A DNA stretch of 64,000 nt, taken from contig NC_091712.1 in the NCBI RefSeq assembly GCF_041296265.1, positions 12,495,001-12,559,000 on the forward strand. The letters run 5' to 3'. A model generated the notes under the pieces. That model saw nothing but the letters and a program-made list of their open reading frames with translations, had not been told where the DNA came from and ran no database searches. The position numbers and the translations under genes are program-made. Position 1 is the first letter of the stretch. Every line of letters starts with the position of its first letter. Source of the DNA: Equus caballus (lineage: Eukaryota > Chordata > Mammalia > Perissodactyla > Equidae). Shown in pieces: positions 37,300 through 50,078 of this stretch.

Positions 37300-38720
37300 T
37301 TAAGGGGAGCAGGGAAGTAGAGTATTAGCTGTGGGCAGATATACAGTGAAATGAGTGTTGATCTTTTATTTTTAAGATGGGGTGTCTTTGACTGTGTTTC
37401 CATATTGATGAGGAAGACCCAGACCAAGGAATGCTTGCAGACATGTCCTTGCAGCGGCAGTAAGTGAGACATACATTTCGCAGTATCTTCTCTCAGTCTG
37501 GGTATTCACATAAAAAAAATTAATAGATAAAAGGAGTATGCTGATGAGCATTACTTTACAATTGTTTCATTACCTGTGAGGTCCTATATAATGTGGGTTA
37601 GTTAGCCAGTTACTTTCTCTATTGCAAATTATCTGTGTGAGTTTTTTGCTTTTATAATGCGGGGTCAGAGTGTTTTTACTCATCATTTTGATTGCATTCT
37701 TTCAAACAAAAAATTGTTTTTGTCCCCAACTGGCGGTGTCATTTAGTTAGCCTATGTGTGTGTAGATGTATTTGTGGAGAATGTGTGAGTTCATAAATTT
37801 TGTTTGGTCAATTCTGTCAGTCAGATTTTTTGTGTCCCATTTGTTTTTATTTGTTTATTTTCTTACTGAAACACTTGAGCTGTCATTTCAATATTCTTCA
37901 CTTGTGAATCTTTGCCTTAAAGGAAAAGGACCGTGAAAGTTCTTCTACCTCCTTAGAGATAATAAATTACTCTTTTACATATTTCCAACTTGCTTTCACA
38001 TTTCTGTTACTCCTGATTGTTCCTTTTGGCATTTGGGGATTAGATCTATTTCTGAAACTCACATTTATTTAGGCGTTTGGAAGGCGTTCATCATTAGGAA
38101 GACTTTTTCTTACTCTATGTCTAAGATAACATATATCTCCATAAAATGTTTGAATCCATGTATCTTTATATAGGATGAAATTATAACAGATATTACTTCC
38201 CCCCAACATTTGAAGAGCCCTTGGTATATGATTTTATCTCTAAATCTTTGACAATTTAATCTTGGATTAGTGACCTTGTTGCTGTTATTAAACTATTACT
38301 ATTTTATGTCTTCATATGAATTAGTTATAGATTTTCCTCCAATTCTGTGACATACAGTTGTTTGAAACTACTATGTGAACCTAATTTCATTCTCACTAAC
38401 ATTTTTCCCTAAGATTTTATTTTCATTTAAAACTTCTGTTTCTGTATCATGCACATCTACATACATATTCATATACTTTTATACAAATGTGTGAATAGAA
38501 CACTAAGCACAACATCAATTTCCTTTGCATTTTAGAGCAGCCTTTTTTTAACCTTATCTGCCATTATTATTCTTACTCAATAATTCCTTACAGACTTGCT
38601 CCCAATGAACCAGGGAAATGATGATATATTATTTCAGTGGTTGCACAATATTTACTCATACTTTGTGAAGTCTTTCGTTATCTTTATCTGACATTACTAT
38701 TACAGCAATGCTACAAAAAT
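37300..38720 (+). repeat. OR7-unit spacer block, copy 3
   Basis: Matches 11040-12470: 'gaagacccagaccaaggaatgcttg' here corresponds to 'gaaagatccagactaaggaatgcttg' there. The shared order continues to the MER20 at 38735. Confidence 0.65.
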
Positions 38721-38734
38721 ATTTTGGGATTGTT

Positions 38735-38940
38735 AAGTTCAAACTGTGGTTCCAATCAGGAGCAATTTTGTCCTCCAGGGGCCATTGAGCGATGCTTGGA
38801 GACATTACTGGCTGTCACACTGGGGAAGGGTGGACAGAGGCCAAGGACACTCTAAACAGCCTACAACGCACAGAACAGACCCCAGCATGGAGAATAATCT
38901 GGCCAAAAAATGTAAATAGTGCTGAGACTGAAAAACTGAG
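38735..38940 (+). mobile_element. MER20, unit 4
   Basis: The text 'tggttccaatcaggagcaat' through 'gctgagactgaaaaactgag' matches MER20 and is paralogous to 12483 and 26790. Confidence 0.8.
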
Positions 38941-38944
38941 TTAA

Positions 38945-41185
38945 AGAATATCTGTACTTTTAATCATTATAGGTGTCTTCAGATTATTTCCCCAAAGTCA
39001 TGACACTTTCACATTTCTGCCAGGAAAATTGGAGTACCCTGTTGCCACCTGTTTAAGTTTCCACCCCAATCAATGTGATAGCTGTTTATGTGTTTTCCTG
39101 AGCTAATGTGTTTGAAACAGATTTCTTGTTTTTTTGTAAACTATTGCTGAAGTTGACCAAGATTTAGATATTTAATCACCATTTGATTTGTCTATTAATT
39201 TCATATGTCCATATATTATTAGCATGTTATTCTAGAGTTAATCAGCTTTTCAAATGATCTTCAAAACTTATTGTGTCTCTACTGACTTTGGGGGGATATT
39301 TTGAACATGAATATGTTTTACTCTATATTTAGTTAAATATGTCTATCTTCTTACTTCCGAGTTTTGTGTCTTAATTAAGATGATTTGGCCCCTCCATAGA
39401 TTTTTATATATAGTTTTCTAGAGGTTTATCTAAAAAGTATCGATTACTCTTACCATAGTAGTTGATTCCTCAGAGTTTTTTGTGATATGACTGAGTGGGA
39501 ATCAACTTCCTTTTCTTCCAGGTCAATATCCATTTTAAAAGACTTATTCAAAAATCCAATCTTTCCTCATATATTGAACTACAACTGTATCATATAGGAA
39601 AGGTACTCATATACTGACACCTAGTTCCTGAGTCATTCAACAAATAAGCATCAGCTATCTGCCATAATTTCTAGGAACATTATGCATTATATTTTTTATG
39701 TCTATTCTTTTGACAATTTAATTAATATCATGTTTTTATTGTTAAATTATATCTTGTTTTGTTAGTTTTTGATGCTCCACTGAATTTCCTTTAATGCAGT
39801 TACTCTGAAGCCACTGTCTTTAACCTGGTCTCATTCTCTTTGCCATTCTTTTTATTTCATGACTTTACTTTTACTTAAGTTTGGTCCTATAGAGTACACA
39901 TATTAATATACCATACATTTATGAAAAGAAAAGGTGAACAAAACTAGGGAAGCCCTACTTGTTTGGATCTTGCAGTATAGTGGTGAAGGCAGAGTGCAAT
40001 GAAATAAATGTGTGTGTGACACCATGTGCTCAGGGATCAATCATAGAAAAAGAGCCCATCAGGTACTAGGATGGACTTGCTGCGGCAGGTTCAGGACCTT
40101 GTAGAGCATGTTGTTGGGGGCCTTTCCTGGTTGTCTGATGACGATAGTCAGGCCTACAGTGTTCACATTGGGTTTGTCAAAAAAAGAATGAAACCTAATG
40201 TACAAACAAAGAGAAGATCACACATAAGAGAAGTGAGAAGGCGCTTGCCTCGTCTGCTACCCAACCATGGAAAAACCAACTGGGCAAATGTATACAGAAT
40301 AGGCAAAGGGAAGACAATGCTTCTATGGCTTGATTTGAAAAATACCCAACTTTTCTTGTATATTTTCTTTTGTGAATTATTTAGTTTCTTTGGTCAGTTT
40401 TCACTTGGGTTGTTCAATTTGTAAAGTGTTCCACACCACAAATTTATCACTACTTTTGTCTTTTGGACAAATTTATTTTTTCTCCTTTATTATTTTTGCT
40501 TGGCATCAACAGAATGTCATCAGCTTTGGAGTGCTGCCAGAAACCAGTGAAATCTTTTCTTCCTCACTGTCTCTCAGGAAGCACCTGAGCTTATTAAATC
40601 TTTTTCTTCCTCATTCTCATTTTATTACTCTCTCTCCCTCTATGTTTATTGAACTGATTATTTTTCTTTAAATACAGGGCAGAAAACGCACACTTCATTA
40701 TGGAGCCCCAAGTTTATTTGTCATGGGAGGTTGCAACAGGAATACGTGGATGCCATTTCTAAATTTTTGGGGGGATAGAATCGTGATCAGGATAGCTTGA
40801 GTTCTGGCCACTCACAGCCTAAACAGTGATGGAGAGGGAACACAGAGGAGGGTGGCTAGGTGTACTGTGTTGTGTGTGCGTGTGATCCTTGTGAACTGAG
40901 AGCAGTCCTCCGAACAGGGCTACCTGGACTCACATATTTCAAGGTAACCCTCAGAATAGAGGGTCCAGAACTTCATCCAGACAAGGTGCTGAGAGGATAG
41001 CCTTTGCAATTCACAGGGTACCTTTGCAACCAGATTAATAAAGTGCAAGTTTTACATGATATGGATAAGGGACTCCCCTTTTCTTGAGGTTACAGCAGCA
41101 GCAGGGAGGCCACCTCATTCCTCAACATTTTTTCACACCATCTCATCACTCTATGCCTTGCTCATTCCCTTAGACACATTTTGTA
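38945..41185. other. AT-rich intronic-type sequence of unit 4
   Basis: No exon was recognised here. About 39000-39960 has no counterpart in units 2 and 3 and may be an old AT-rich repeat insertion. From about 40370 the sequence is paralogous to the unit 2 and unit 3 introns. A 117-aa frame at 40071-40424 has no match I recognise and is not called as a gene. Confidence 0.4.
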
Positions 41186-41189
41186 TCTT

Positions 41190-41560
41190 GATTCTATAAA
41201 GCAATCGTCTTTCTCAGGGTCTTTGCAAGGCTGGTCATTCTGCCAGGCACACAGTTCTTCAGAGAAACTTGTGTCTCCACTCACTCTTCTTTTAGGTTTC
41301 TGTTAAAACGTCACCTCACTTGCAGCTCCTGCCTCAACTCCCAATAAAATATAACACCCCCATCCACTGTCTCCTTTAGACGTGCTGCCTTTTTATCAGT
41401 GTCTGTCACCATTGCATATGTTGTATCATTATTTTTACGTGGTCATATTCTTTCTCCATCATAAGATTAGGGACTTTGTTTTTCTAGGTTCTATTTTCTG
41501 GATGGTGCTTGGAATATGGCTTATATTCAATATATCTTACTCAAATGCATGAAAGATACT
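41190..41560 (+). mobile_element. L2 remnant, unit 4
   Basis: Third paralogue of the L2 remnant upstream of the receptor exon ('gtctgtcaccattgcatatg', 'gatggtgcttggaatatgg'). Confidence 0.6.
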
Positions 41561-41776
41561 CAATGAAACATTAGGAACATTATCTTTGAGGAACAGTTTG
41601 ATGGTGGAAAAGGAATTCCTAAAGAGAAGTAGCACTGGAGATGCCTTAATGGGGACAAGATCATACACAAAATTTGGAAATTAAATTTCTTGACTCTAAA
41701 TATAGATATCGCAGTTATTCTAGGTTACTAATGCCTGCTTGTGTGAAAGTAAGTCATTTATTTTTCTATTTCCTAG

Positions 41777-42759
41777 TAGTCACCTTCAACACATGGAACC
41801 AGGGAATGACACACATTTTTAAAAATTTCTTCTTCTGGGATTTTCAGAGGAACCAGAACTGCGGTCCCTTCTATTTGCACTTTTCCTCTCCATGTACCTG
41901 ATCACTGTGTCTGCAAACCTGCTCATCGTCCTGGCCACCATCTCTGACTCCCACCTCCACACACCCATGTACTTCTTCCTCTCCAACCTGTCCTTTGTAG
42001 ACATTTGCTTCACCTCCACCACCATCCCAAAGATGCTGCTGAACATCCAGATGCAGAGCAAAGTCATAACCTACGAAGACTGCATCTCCCGGTGTATTTT
42101 TACATATTACTTGTAGGAATAGATAACTTTCTCCTGACTATAATGGCCTATGACCAGTTTGTGGCCATCTGCCACCCACTGCACTACTCAGCAATCATGA
42201 ACACCCAGCTCTGTAGACTATTGGTTCTGGTGTCCTGGTTCGTGAGTGCCTTTTATTCCTTGTTACAAAGCTTAATGGTGTTGTGATTGTCCTTCTGCTC
42301 CGACGTGGAAATCCCCCAATTTTTCTGTGAACTCAATCAGGTGGTCCAACTTGCCTCTTCTGACACCTTTCTCAATAACATGGTGATACGTGTTGCAGCT
42401 GTGCTGCTGGCTGGTGGTCCCCAGGTTGGTATCCTTTACTCTTACTCTAAGACAGTTTTCTCCATACGTGGGATCTCATCAGCTCAGGGAAAGTATAAAG
42501 CATTTTCCACGTGTGCATCTCACCTTTCAGTGTCTCCTTATTTTACTGTACAAGCCTAGGAGTGTACCTCAGCTCTGCTGCCACCCACAGCTCACACTCC
42601 AGTGCCACAGCCTCAGTGATGTACACTGTGGTCACACCCATGCTGAACCCCTTCATCTATAGTCTGAGGAATAAAGACATAAAGAAGGCTCTGAAATCAT
42701 TCCTTGAGGTGATAGCTATAAAAGGAATAACTCTCCTGGGTCAGAAGAAGTATCCTTGA
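41777..42759 (+). pseudogene. OR7 family receptor pseudogene, unit 4
   Basis: A recently inactivated receptor exon close to the intact gene at 17215. The acceptor 'tatttcctag' (ending 41776) and ATG (41793, 'MEPGNDT') are kept. Four lesions are visible: a shift of the frame right after codon 8 near 41814-41825; a one-base loss near 42092, after 'DCIS'; TGA at 42284-42286, where relatives have the Trp of 'MVLWLSFC'; and a one-base loss near 42529 in 'HLSVVSLFYC'. Between them the protein text is well preserved: '[14 protein letters not shown]', '[19 protein letters not shown]', '[15 protein letters not shown]' (Gln in place of the usual Arg), '[10 protein letters not shown]' and '[19 protein letters not shown]'. 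It ends at TGA 42757-42759. It cannot make a full receptor. Confidence 0.95.
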
Positions 42760-44460
42760 TTGCAGTGCTAAAAGTTTCTGAGGCAGAAATTGCTTTTCTT
42801 TGATTGTATAATGCAAGTAAAACTTGTTCTTTCCCTTTTTTCCATATCTGTCCATTTCTTTGACTTCAACTTCTTTATACAATTTAAGTAGCTCATTCTG
42901 TTAAGCTTTCACTCACTCTGATATAGAAACAGTTTTCTAATATTTATTTTTTCCTATTTATCAAAGTTTTTCCCAACTTTGTGTTTGAAATATTTCAAAA
43001 TTCCCATTTTTTTCATGGACAACATGAATTTATTAAAAATAATTTCTTCTCTAATGACATATACCACCCCAAAAAGTTTTTCTCTTGTTTTCCTTATAGA
43101 ATAGTGATGAGTTGTACTACTCATATTTAAAAAAACTACAATTGACAACCAAGGCAATTTATATAATTTTATAATAGGGGAAAATATGAGACCACTGTTT
43201 TACACACTTTTGTACATCGTTCCTTTGCATATCACTACCCCAATTCTTACCCAGAAAATGTAGACTTTGATATATATAGTGTTTGATAGGTAGTCATTGA
43301 ATTTTATTCTCCTCATTAGAATCCTGTTCTCTTATTCAGATCTGTGTCCACAGTGCCTCCATAGTGACAGCAAAATGATTATCAAAGACACGTCTCCAAG
43401 TGGAGTCTACACAAACACAAATTTGAATAAACAGATTGACTTTATTTGGCCTCCGAATCAGAGTAGAGCTTAAGTGTGATGAAGTAGACTTGTAAGATAC
43501 TTTGTATTACTAAGTAAAATATTTCTATTTCTAGCTATACATCTACACATTGAAGTCTGAGAGATTGATGCTTGTGTTTAAGTGGGTTTTTCATTGGGTT
43601 GAATTGGTTGGTGTGTTCAAACTTTGTATTAAATTATCTTCATTTCATCTTGAAAACTTCCAGTGCTGCCACAAGTCATACCCTTTCCATGACTCTAAAT
43701 GCAGTAAAAACTTTGTCATAAACACTAAATGGGCAGTGAACAACAATATCAATATCACACATTAAATAACATGTATGTATTTATCTCCTCCTGATGAGAG
43801 GATGACTCCCTAGAGAGCTTGAATTCCCACCCGGTCATGTGATTCAGTCACAGGTTTTGAACAAACTTGCATGTCCTTGCACCTTCTCCTGCTTACCTGG
43901 AAAGGAACCTCAGTGGAGTCAAATTTTAATACATTTATCTGAAATAATCTTCAGTAACAGAGTAATCATGAATGTTATCTTCAAATATCAGGACAAATGC
44001 GTAGAATGAGAAGAAGCAGATTATTATAATTGCCTTCACTTCTGTTTGTTTTTATTTTTGTATCAGTTAGCTCTTGCTGCCTAATAAGCTGTTGTAGAAG
44101 CAATTGGTAGTAAAGTGCCTTGATTATCGAATGAGATAGTGTGGAGGAGAGTTGTTCTGATCTCTGCTGTGTTCCTCGTGAGTCTATATTCAGCTGTGAT
44201 TCCTCACATTGTCTCTGAAGTTCATCCATCATGTTGTGTGCAGCTGTTTTGCACTTTCTTCTTCAAGAAATGTATGATAGTTCACTCCATTTATATATGT
44301 AGATTAAAACTTAGAGTTTGTGAGAAAAATAGTTTATCAAGTGAAAATGGCCTTAATTTAATTTCACAGTTTCTATCTCTGTATATGACAGTTTTCTTTC
44401 TTCCAAGTTATAAGATATATCTCCTAGGACTTATAACTCAGCTACCTGTGCTCTAGACCC
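42760..44460 (+). repeat. OR7-unit 3' flank, copy 3
   Basis: Paralogous to the 3' flanks of units 2 and 3. Landmarks include 'gacaaccaaggcaatttata' (43144) and 'agcttgaattcccacccggtcatgtgattcag' (43818). The end contains the same 'tatcagttagctcttgctgc' ancient repeat at 44060. Confidence 0.65.
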
Positions 44461-44529
44461 GACCCTGGGTTATGGACCTCTAGAAGTTTTTAACTCTACT
44501 TTATTGGAGTATAATTATGTAAAAAATTG

Positions 44530-44665
44530 CAAATTTATATATGTTTATTTATAATATATTATATAACATTAATTATATATTTATATTATATAGAATTCTA
44601 TAGTTTTATATTAATATTAATGTTACATAATATTAATATGTATTTATATATATATATATGTAAAA
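44530..44665. repeat. AT-rich simple sequence
   Basis: Almost pure A/T with many TATA and TTAATATTA steps, ending in (TA)n at 44645-44660. Confidence 0.8.
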
Positions 44666-44666
44666 A

Positions 44667-45385
44667 TCTTCCTCACTTACACTGGGGTTACATCTCAATA
44701 AACCTATCATATGTTGAAAGTGTCATAATTCAAAAATTCATTTAAATACATCTAATGCATCTAAACTGCCAAACACCATAGTTTAGCCTAGACCACCTTA
44801 AATGTGCTCAGAACACTTATGTTAGCCTACAATTAGGCAAAATGATCCAACACAGATCTATTTTAAAATACAGTGTTGATGGGCCAGCCCACTGAACTGG
44901 TTAAGTTTAGTGTTCTCTGCTTCAGCAGCCCAGATTTGGTTCCCAGGTGTGTATCTACACTGCTCTGTTAGCAGCCATGCTGTGCTGGCAACCCACATAC
45001 TAAAAAATAGAGGAAGATCGGCATGGATGTTAGCTCAGGGCAAACCTTCCTCAGCAAAACACAACAATAAAAAAAAGTGTTGACTATCTTATGTAATTGA
45101 TTGAACACTGTACTCAAAGTGAAAAACAGAATGGTCATATGGGTACAGAATGGTTGTAAGTGTTTGGGTTCTTTACCTTCGTCATCGCATGGCTGTGTGG
45201 GAGTTGTGGCTTGCTGCCACAATCCAGCATCATGGGAGAGTATTGTACCACGTATCACTTCTCTGGGAAAAAGATCAAAATTCAAAACTTAAAGTACAGT
45301 TTCTACTGATTATGTATTGCTTTTCACCATCATAAAGTTGAAAAATGAGGAGTTGAACCATTGTAAGTTGAGGACTGTCTTTGTG
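44667..45385 (-). mobile_element. Tigger-like (TcMar) non-autonomous DNA transposon, split by a SINE
   Basis: Both ends carry related inverted text. The left is 'cctcacttacactggggtta' and the right is 'accattgtaagttgaggact'. Internal stretches 'ccaacacagatctattttaaaatacag' and 'acagaatggtcatatgggtaca' match a common mammalian Tigger-type repeat as I recall it. An ERE SINE sits inside it at about 44880-45075. The exact subfamily is not certain. Confidence 0.6.
44880..45075 (+). mobile_element. ERE SINE nested in the Tigger-like element
   Basis: The head 'gggccagcccactgaactgg', the tail 'atgttagctcagggcaaacc' and an A-rich end are present. The short repeat 'agtgttga' is found on both sides (44872-44879 and about 45075-45083). 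Confidence 0.8.
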
Positions 45386-45389
45386 TATA

Positions 45390-46830
45390 CATACACACAC
45401 AAAAAAACAGATCCATTGATAATCCCATCTTCTTGGTTGAAAGGAAACTTGAGAGAAAGAGGAACAGGATAAAAATAATAAACATTTGAAGAAACATGAA
45501 ATTGAAAGAATGTAAAAATTTTGGCACAAAGATTTAGAGTAGAACGAGTGACCTTAATTTTAATGACGAATTTCTTTTCCTCCTTTAAAGACTCAAAGGC
45601 CTCAGCTAGAAACACATTTATGTTTAGACAATGAGAAATTCCCTGCACTAAGGGAGCCATATGTCTGCAAATTGACTTTAATATTCTTTTCTTATTTAAG
45701 GTGGGATTTCAACAAAAAAATGCCTTGACCCAAGAAAATCTAAATGAATGAGTTGAGAAGCTTAACATCAGTTTCCTTGAACAAAACAGTTTTAGATGAA
45801 TGTCTACTTTAGATTACAATTGCTGCTTATCAAATTACGACACTAGTGGCTTAAAACAAACAAATTTACACCTTAACGTTCTACAGTTCGGAAGCCCAAA
45901 ATGCATCTTATTGGGCTAAAATCAAGATGACTGCAGTCCCGGGTTTCTTATGGAAGCTACAAGAAAGAATAAATTTCCTTTTCTCTTAGACTTCCTAGCG
46001 GCCACCTGCATTGCTTGGCTCATGGCCATTCGTCCACCTTCAAAGCCAGCTGCACAACATCTTTAAATATTTCTCTGACTCCAATTCTTCCTCTTCCTCT
46101 ACATTTAGGGGATGATCATGATTACATTAGTCTGACCAGATTATTCAGGCCAACCTTCTTATGTTAAGGTAAATGTATAGTAACTTAATTCCACCTGCTA
46201 TCTGAATTCCATTTTGCCATGTAAACCACCATATTCAAAAGTTCTTGGGATTAGGATGTGGACAGTATTTTGGAGGCCCTTATTCTGCCTGTAAAGTCTA
46301 TTTCAGATATATATTATTTGATGTCCTTGAAGAGCCCTCATATTTAAAAGAGTCAAGCACAATTTATCACTACCTGTAGAGTGAGTGAAAAACTGTTCTT
46401 TCAAAATTACATCCAAAGAAGATGTGGGTGGAGAAGACCTAAAACTACCTCTTACTCAGGTCCACAGCCTTGCTACTCACACTGTGATCCACAGACCAGG
46501 ACCCGCAGCATCGACACCACCTGAGAGCTTGTTAGAAATGCACAGTCCCTGGGCCCACTGGAGACCTGATGAATTTGCATTTGAACTACAGACTTTGTCC
46601 ATTTGTATGCACATGAAGTTGGAGAAGTGCTGGTCTGGGAAGGTTTCCTCACCTTCTTACTGTTGACGTTGGGAACTGAATACATACTTGTAGTGGATAC
46701 TGTCATGTGGATTATATGAGTTTGCTGTATCCCTTAATACATTGCCAAATATCCACAGGGGCAAAATCATCTCTGATTGAGCACCACTGTGCCAGAGTTT
46801 GAGAACTGGAAGCATCCTGACAGAGCTCCA
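45390..46830 (+). repeat. inter-unit block, copy 2: stub of a fifth OR7 unit
   Basis: Paralogous to 34810-36260, including the 'actagtggcttaaaacaaac' repeat (45790-46295), MER5A-like 46480-46640 and inverted MER20 46640-46815. In unit 4 this block is followed by the upstream exon block. Here it runs instead into unrelated sequence with an LTR-like fossil, so the fifth unit ends as a stub. Confidence 0.7.
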
Positions 46831-46879
46831 ATCAAGGCTCCATCAAGTTTCTGTTTATATCAGTGATATTGTGATTTAT

Positions 46880-47640
46880 AATCAAGAATATATATATTTG
46901 GCCTTCATCACATTTCTGTCACAGAGTTCCTAAAAGTCTTGGAATTTCCTAAGTGTTGAGAGCCATAAAGTGTCTTTTGTTATATTAAAAAGGTGATTTT
47001 GGACTCCAGCTAAGGATAGGAACTGGTTGCCAGGAGAACCAGCCATGTGGTTAGAGGGTTGGAATTCAAGTCCCACCCGAAACCTCCTGGGATAGGAGAG
47101 GGGCTGAAAATTGGACTCAATCCCCAGTGGCCAATGATTTCATACCTATGTAGTGAAGCTTGTATAAAAACCCATAGGGATGCTGTTCAGAGATCTCCCA
47201 GATTGGTAAACACAAAGAGGTTTGGTAGAGTGATTCACTCAGAGAATCTCCACGCCCTTTCCTCATCCCTTGCCTTATGCACCTCTTCCATCTGGTTGTT
47301 CCTGAGTTATTTCTTTTTATAGTACACTGGTAACCTAGTAAGTAACATGTTTGTCTGACACCCATGAGCCACTCTAGCAAATTAATTGAGCCCAGGAAGA
47401 GATCAGGGTAACCTCTGAATGGCAACCAGCTGGTCAGAAGCATAGGTAACAACCTGACTTGCAACTGGCCTCTGAAGTGGAAAGCAGTCTGTGGGACTGA
47501 GCTCCTAACCTGTGGTGTCTAAGGCTGTCTCCAGGTAGAGAGTGTCAGCATTGAGTCAAACTTTAGGACACCCAGCTGGTGTTGGAGAATTGCTTGGCTG
47601 TTTAGGGAAAATCCACACACACATTGGAATTGGGTTGAAT
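46880..47640 (+). mobile_element. probable solo LTR fossil (endogenous retrovirus-related), old
   Basis: The stretch contains TATA-like 'tgtataaaaaccc' and, downstream, 'tggttgttcctgagttattt', followed by text I recall as a widespread mammalian long terminal repeat of ERVL or MaLR age. No internal viral genes lie beside it. The family assignment is uncertain. The copy is clearly diverged and inactive. Confidence 0.4.
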
Positions 47641-47649
47641 CTGTTCAGG

Positions 47650-48640
47650 TATTTTGGAGTCTCATGTACTTGAATGTCGATATCTCTTCCCAGATGTGTA
47701 ATTTTCAGCTAATATTCCTTCAAGTGAGCTTCCTGCCTATTTCTCTTTCTCTTCTCCTTCTCAGATTTCCATAATGCAAAAAACAAACACTCACTTAATG
47801 GTAACACATAACTCATTGGCTTTCTTCATGGTTTCTCATTCTTTTTCTTTTTTTTTCCTCTTCTAACAGGATGATTTCAAGAGATCTGCCTTCAACTTCA
47901 CACATTCTTTCTTATAATCGATCAAGTTGTGTTGTTGAAGGCCTAGAAGGTACTTTTTATTTCAATCATTGTATTCTTTAGCTCCAGAATTTCTTTTTCA
48001 TTCTTTATTACAATTTTTAAGTCTTTGTTCAATTCCCTGACTCAGGTATGGGGCACACAGCAGCAGCAGCACAGGCCAGTGATGGATGGGTCAAACCCGT
48101 GACTTTCAGCTGAGGGGCAGAGGGCAGTGCAGCAGCAGCTCTGGTCTTCACATGGCACAGCACTGTGACTCCTGATGCTGGAGAGTGGGAGACAGCAGGA
48201 AGAGTGGAAGAGTGGGTGCAGGAGTGACTCAGGCCTTGGGAACAGGTCTCACAAAAGTGACAGTTTCAGCCCTGGGCAGATGATACGGCACTGGAAGCTA
48301 TGGGCAGCTCCATGAGCTGGGCGCAATGTTGGGGAAGACTGTGGGGTTCTTGGTCTCAAAGGCTGCAGATGACCATGGCAGTGATGAGGATTGCTGGGGT
48401 CTTCCTCTGCTCCTTTCCCCATGGGGTAAAATCCCTGTGAGGGGATCCCTTTTGGAACCAAGTTTCTCTGGACTGAACCCAAAGATTCTAAACTAAATTG
48501 AGACCTTAATTACATTTGCAAAATACCTTCATTTTTCATAAATTGTATCCTAGTCTTGAGAGCTAAATCCTTCAATGCACACTCAAAGGAAGATGTATCC
48601 AGGGTTCATGTACCAGGAACAAGAATCTTGGGGCATTCTG
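47650..48640. other. no gene recognised
   Basis: This is non-coding sequence. A GC-richer part at 48040-48480 with CAG repeats could be an old LINE 5' region, but I cannot name it. The short frames here show no known domain. Confidence 0.3.
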
Positions 48641-48649
48641 AGAATGCCT

Positions 48650-49165
48650 ATCACACCATGTTCATGAATTGGAAGATTCAGTATTGGACCATGTCAATTC
48701 TCCCTAAAATAATCTATAGATTCTGTGAAATCAAAATCTCTGCAATTGCTTTTGTAGAAATTGACAACCACTTCTAAGGTTCTGATAGAAAGGCGAAGAA
48801 CCTACAACAGACAAAAATGTTTTGAAAAAGAACAAAGTTGGAGGTCTTACTATATATATATATATGTTCTGAAAATGCCTTAGGATCACTAACAGGCTCT
48901 AGGGAAGGTATTCCTCTCCCCAGCCAGTCAGCAAACACTAGAGGAGGGGACCATGTCTTCGTACATGCAGACAGCAATGCAAATCTTAACATGCTGAAAA
49001 TCAAGAAACATGAAATATCAAGGAAGCATGACAGCAGAAATGGAACAAAACCTCCCAACAAAGAAAAGCCCAGGAATAGAGGGTTCCACTAGTGGATTCT
49101 ACTAAACATTTAAGCAATGAATGCCCAACTTTTCTAAAAACTTGAAGAGGAGTGAACAATTTAAA
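48650..49165 (+). mobile_element. L1 ORF2 fragments
   Basis: 48670-48845 reads like L1 ORF2 ('attctccctaaaataatcta', 'tttgaaaaagaacaaagttg'). 49080-49150 reads like another ORF2 part ('ttctactaaacatttaagca', 'aacttttctaaaaacttgaa'). A (TA)n run at 48850-48865 and about 200 bp of less clear sequence lie between. All of it is degraded. Confidence 0.55.
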
Positions 49166-49169
49166 CTCA

Positions 49170-50075
49170 TTTTTTTGAGGCCTGCAGTAACACGGAGGTT
49201 TTTATGGGAGACGTGGGATCTAATAGGTTTTGAGGGCTAAGTAGGAGTTTTCCCACCAACTCTCCATCATTCACCTGGTAGAGATGAGAATAGTGAGAAG
49301 CAAATAAGAAATCAGAAAAGCGTGTAAGGACATACTGTAATTGAGAACAACAAAACAATTATCCTAATGAATGCAATTATTATTAGATTACTGTGTGTTA
49401 GTTATGGCAGAAGATGAGATGTGAGTGAATTGAATATAAAATACCACAGGTTTGAAGGTAAAAGACCATACATAATATGCTTTCAAATATGTTTGCATAT
49501 ATATGCATACTCCACCTTCAGGATAAGATGAAATGGCATACTGAAGTTCTTGTAGCTGCTAAGCAGTGAAGCCTTAGCTGGTGTCTTAGTGAGTTTCTAA
49601 TCAAGTAGTCGAGAAATTATTTCAAAGTGGAATTTATTTGTGGGATCACTAACTAGGCTTTTAAAAGCTTTTAAAATCATCAAAGAGGTTGTCTCTTCCC
49701 ATAGAATGTGGTGAAAGCATACATACATACAAAGAATTGTTTTTGATTTTCATGTCCATGCTTTATGAAGAACACCTACTTTCTCCTGATATATTCTCTC
49801 ATCTCTTTGCTGAAATAACAAAATATATCAATTAGGCTACATATTTCTCTTATGTTAATTTATTCTTTGCTGAGACTATACTTGAAGAACTAAAATTTTA
49901 AGACACTGTTCTGTCTTTAATTTAAATGACATATTGCACGTGAAACTTTAACCACAGCTATCTTTATCCAATAGTTAAGGATTTTCTGTGATTTTCTTGT
50001 TCAGTAACCTCCTTGTTCAAGTCCTGGAGGATCTTACCCTGACCCATAAGCGCTGTCTCCCTGCTGCCAGTGAAT
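49170..50075. other. no gene recognised
   Basis: AT-rich sequence with no exon-like frame and no repeat I can name. Confidence 0.4.
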
Positions 50076-50078
50076 TTT

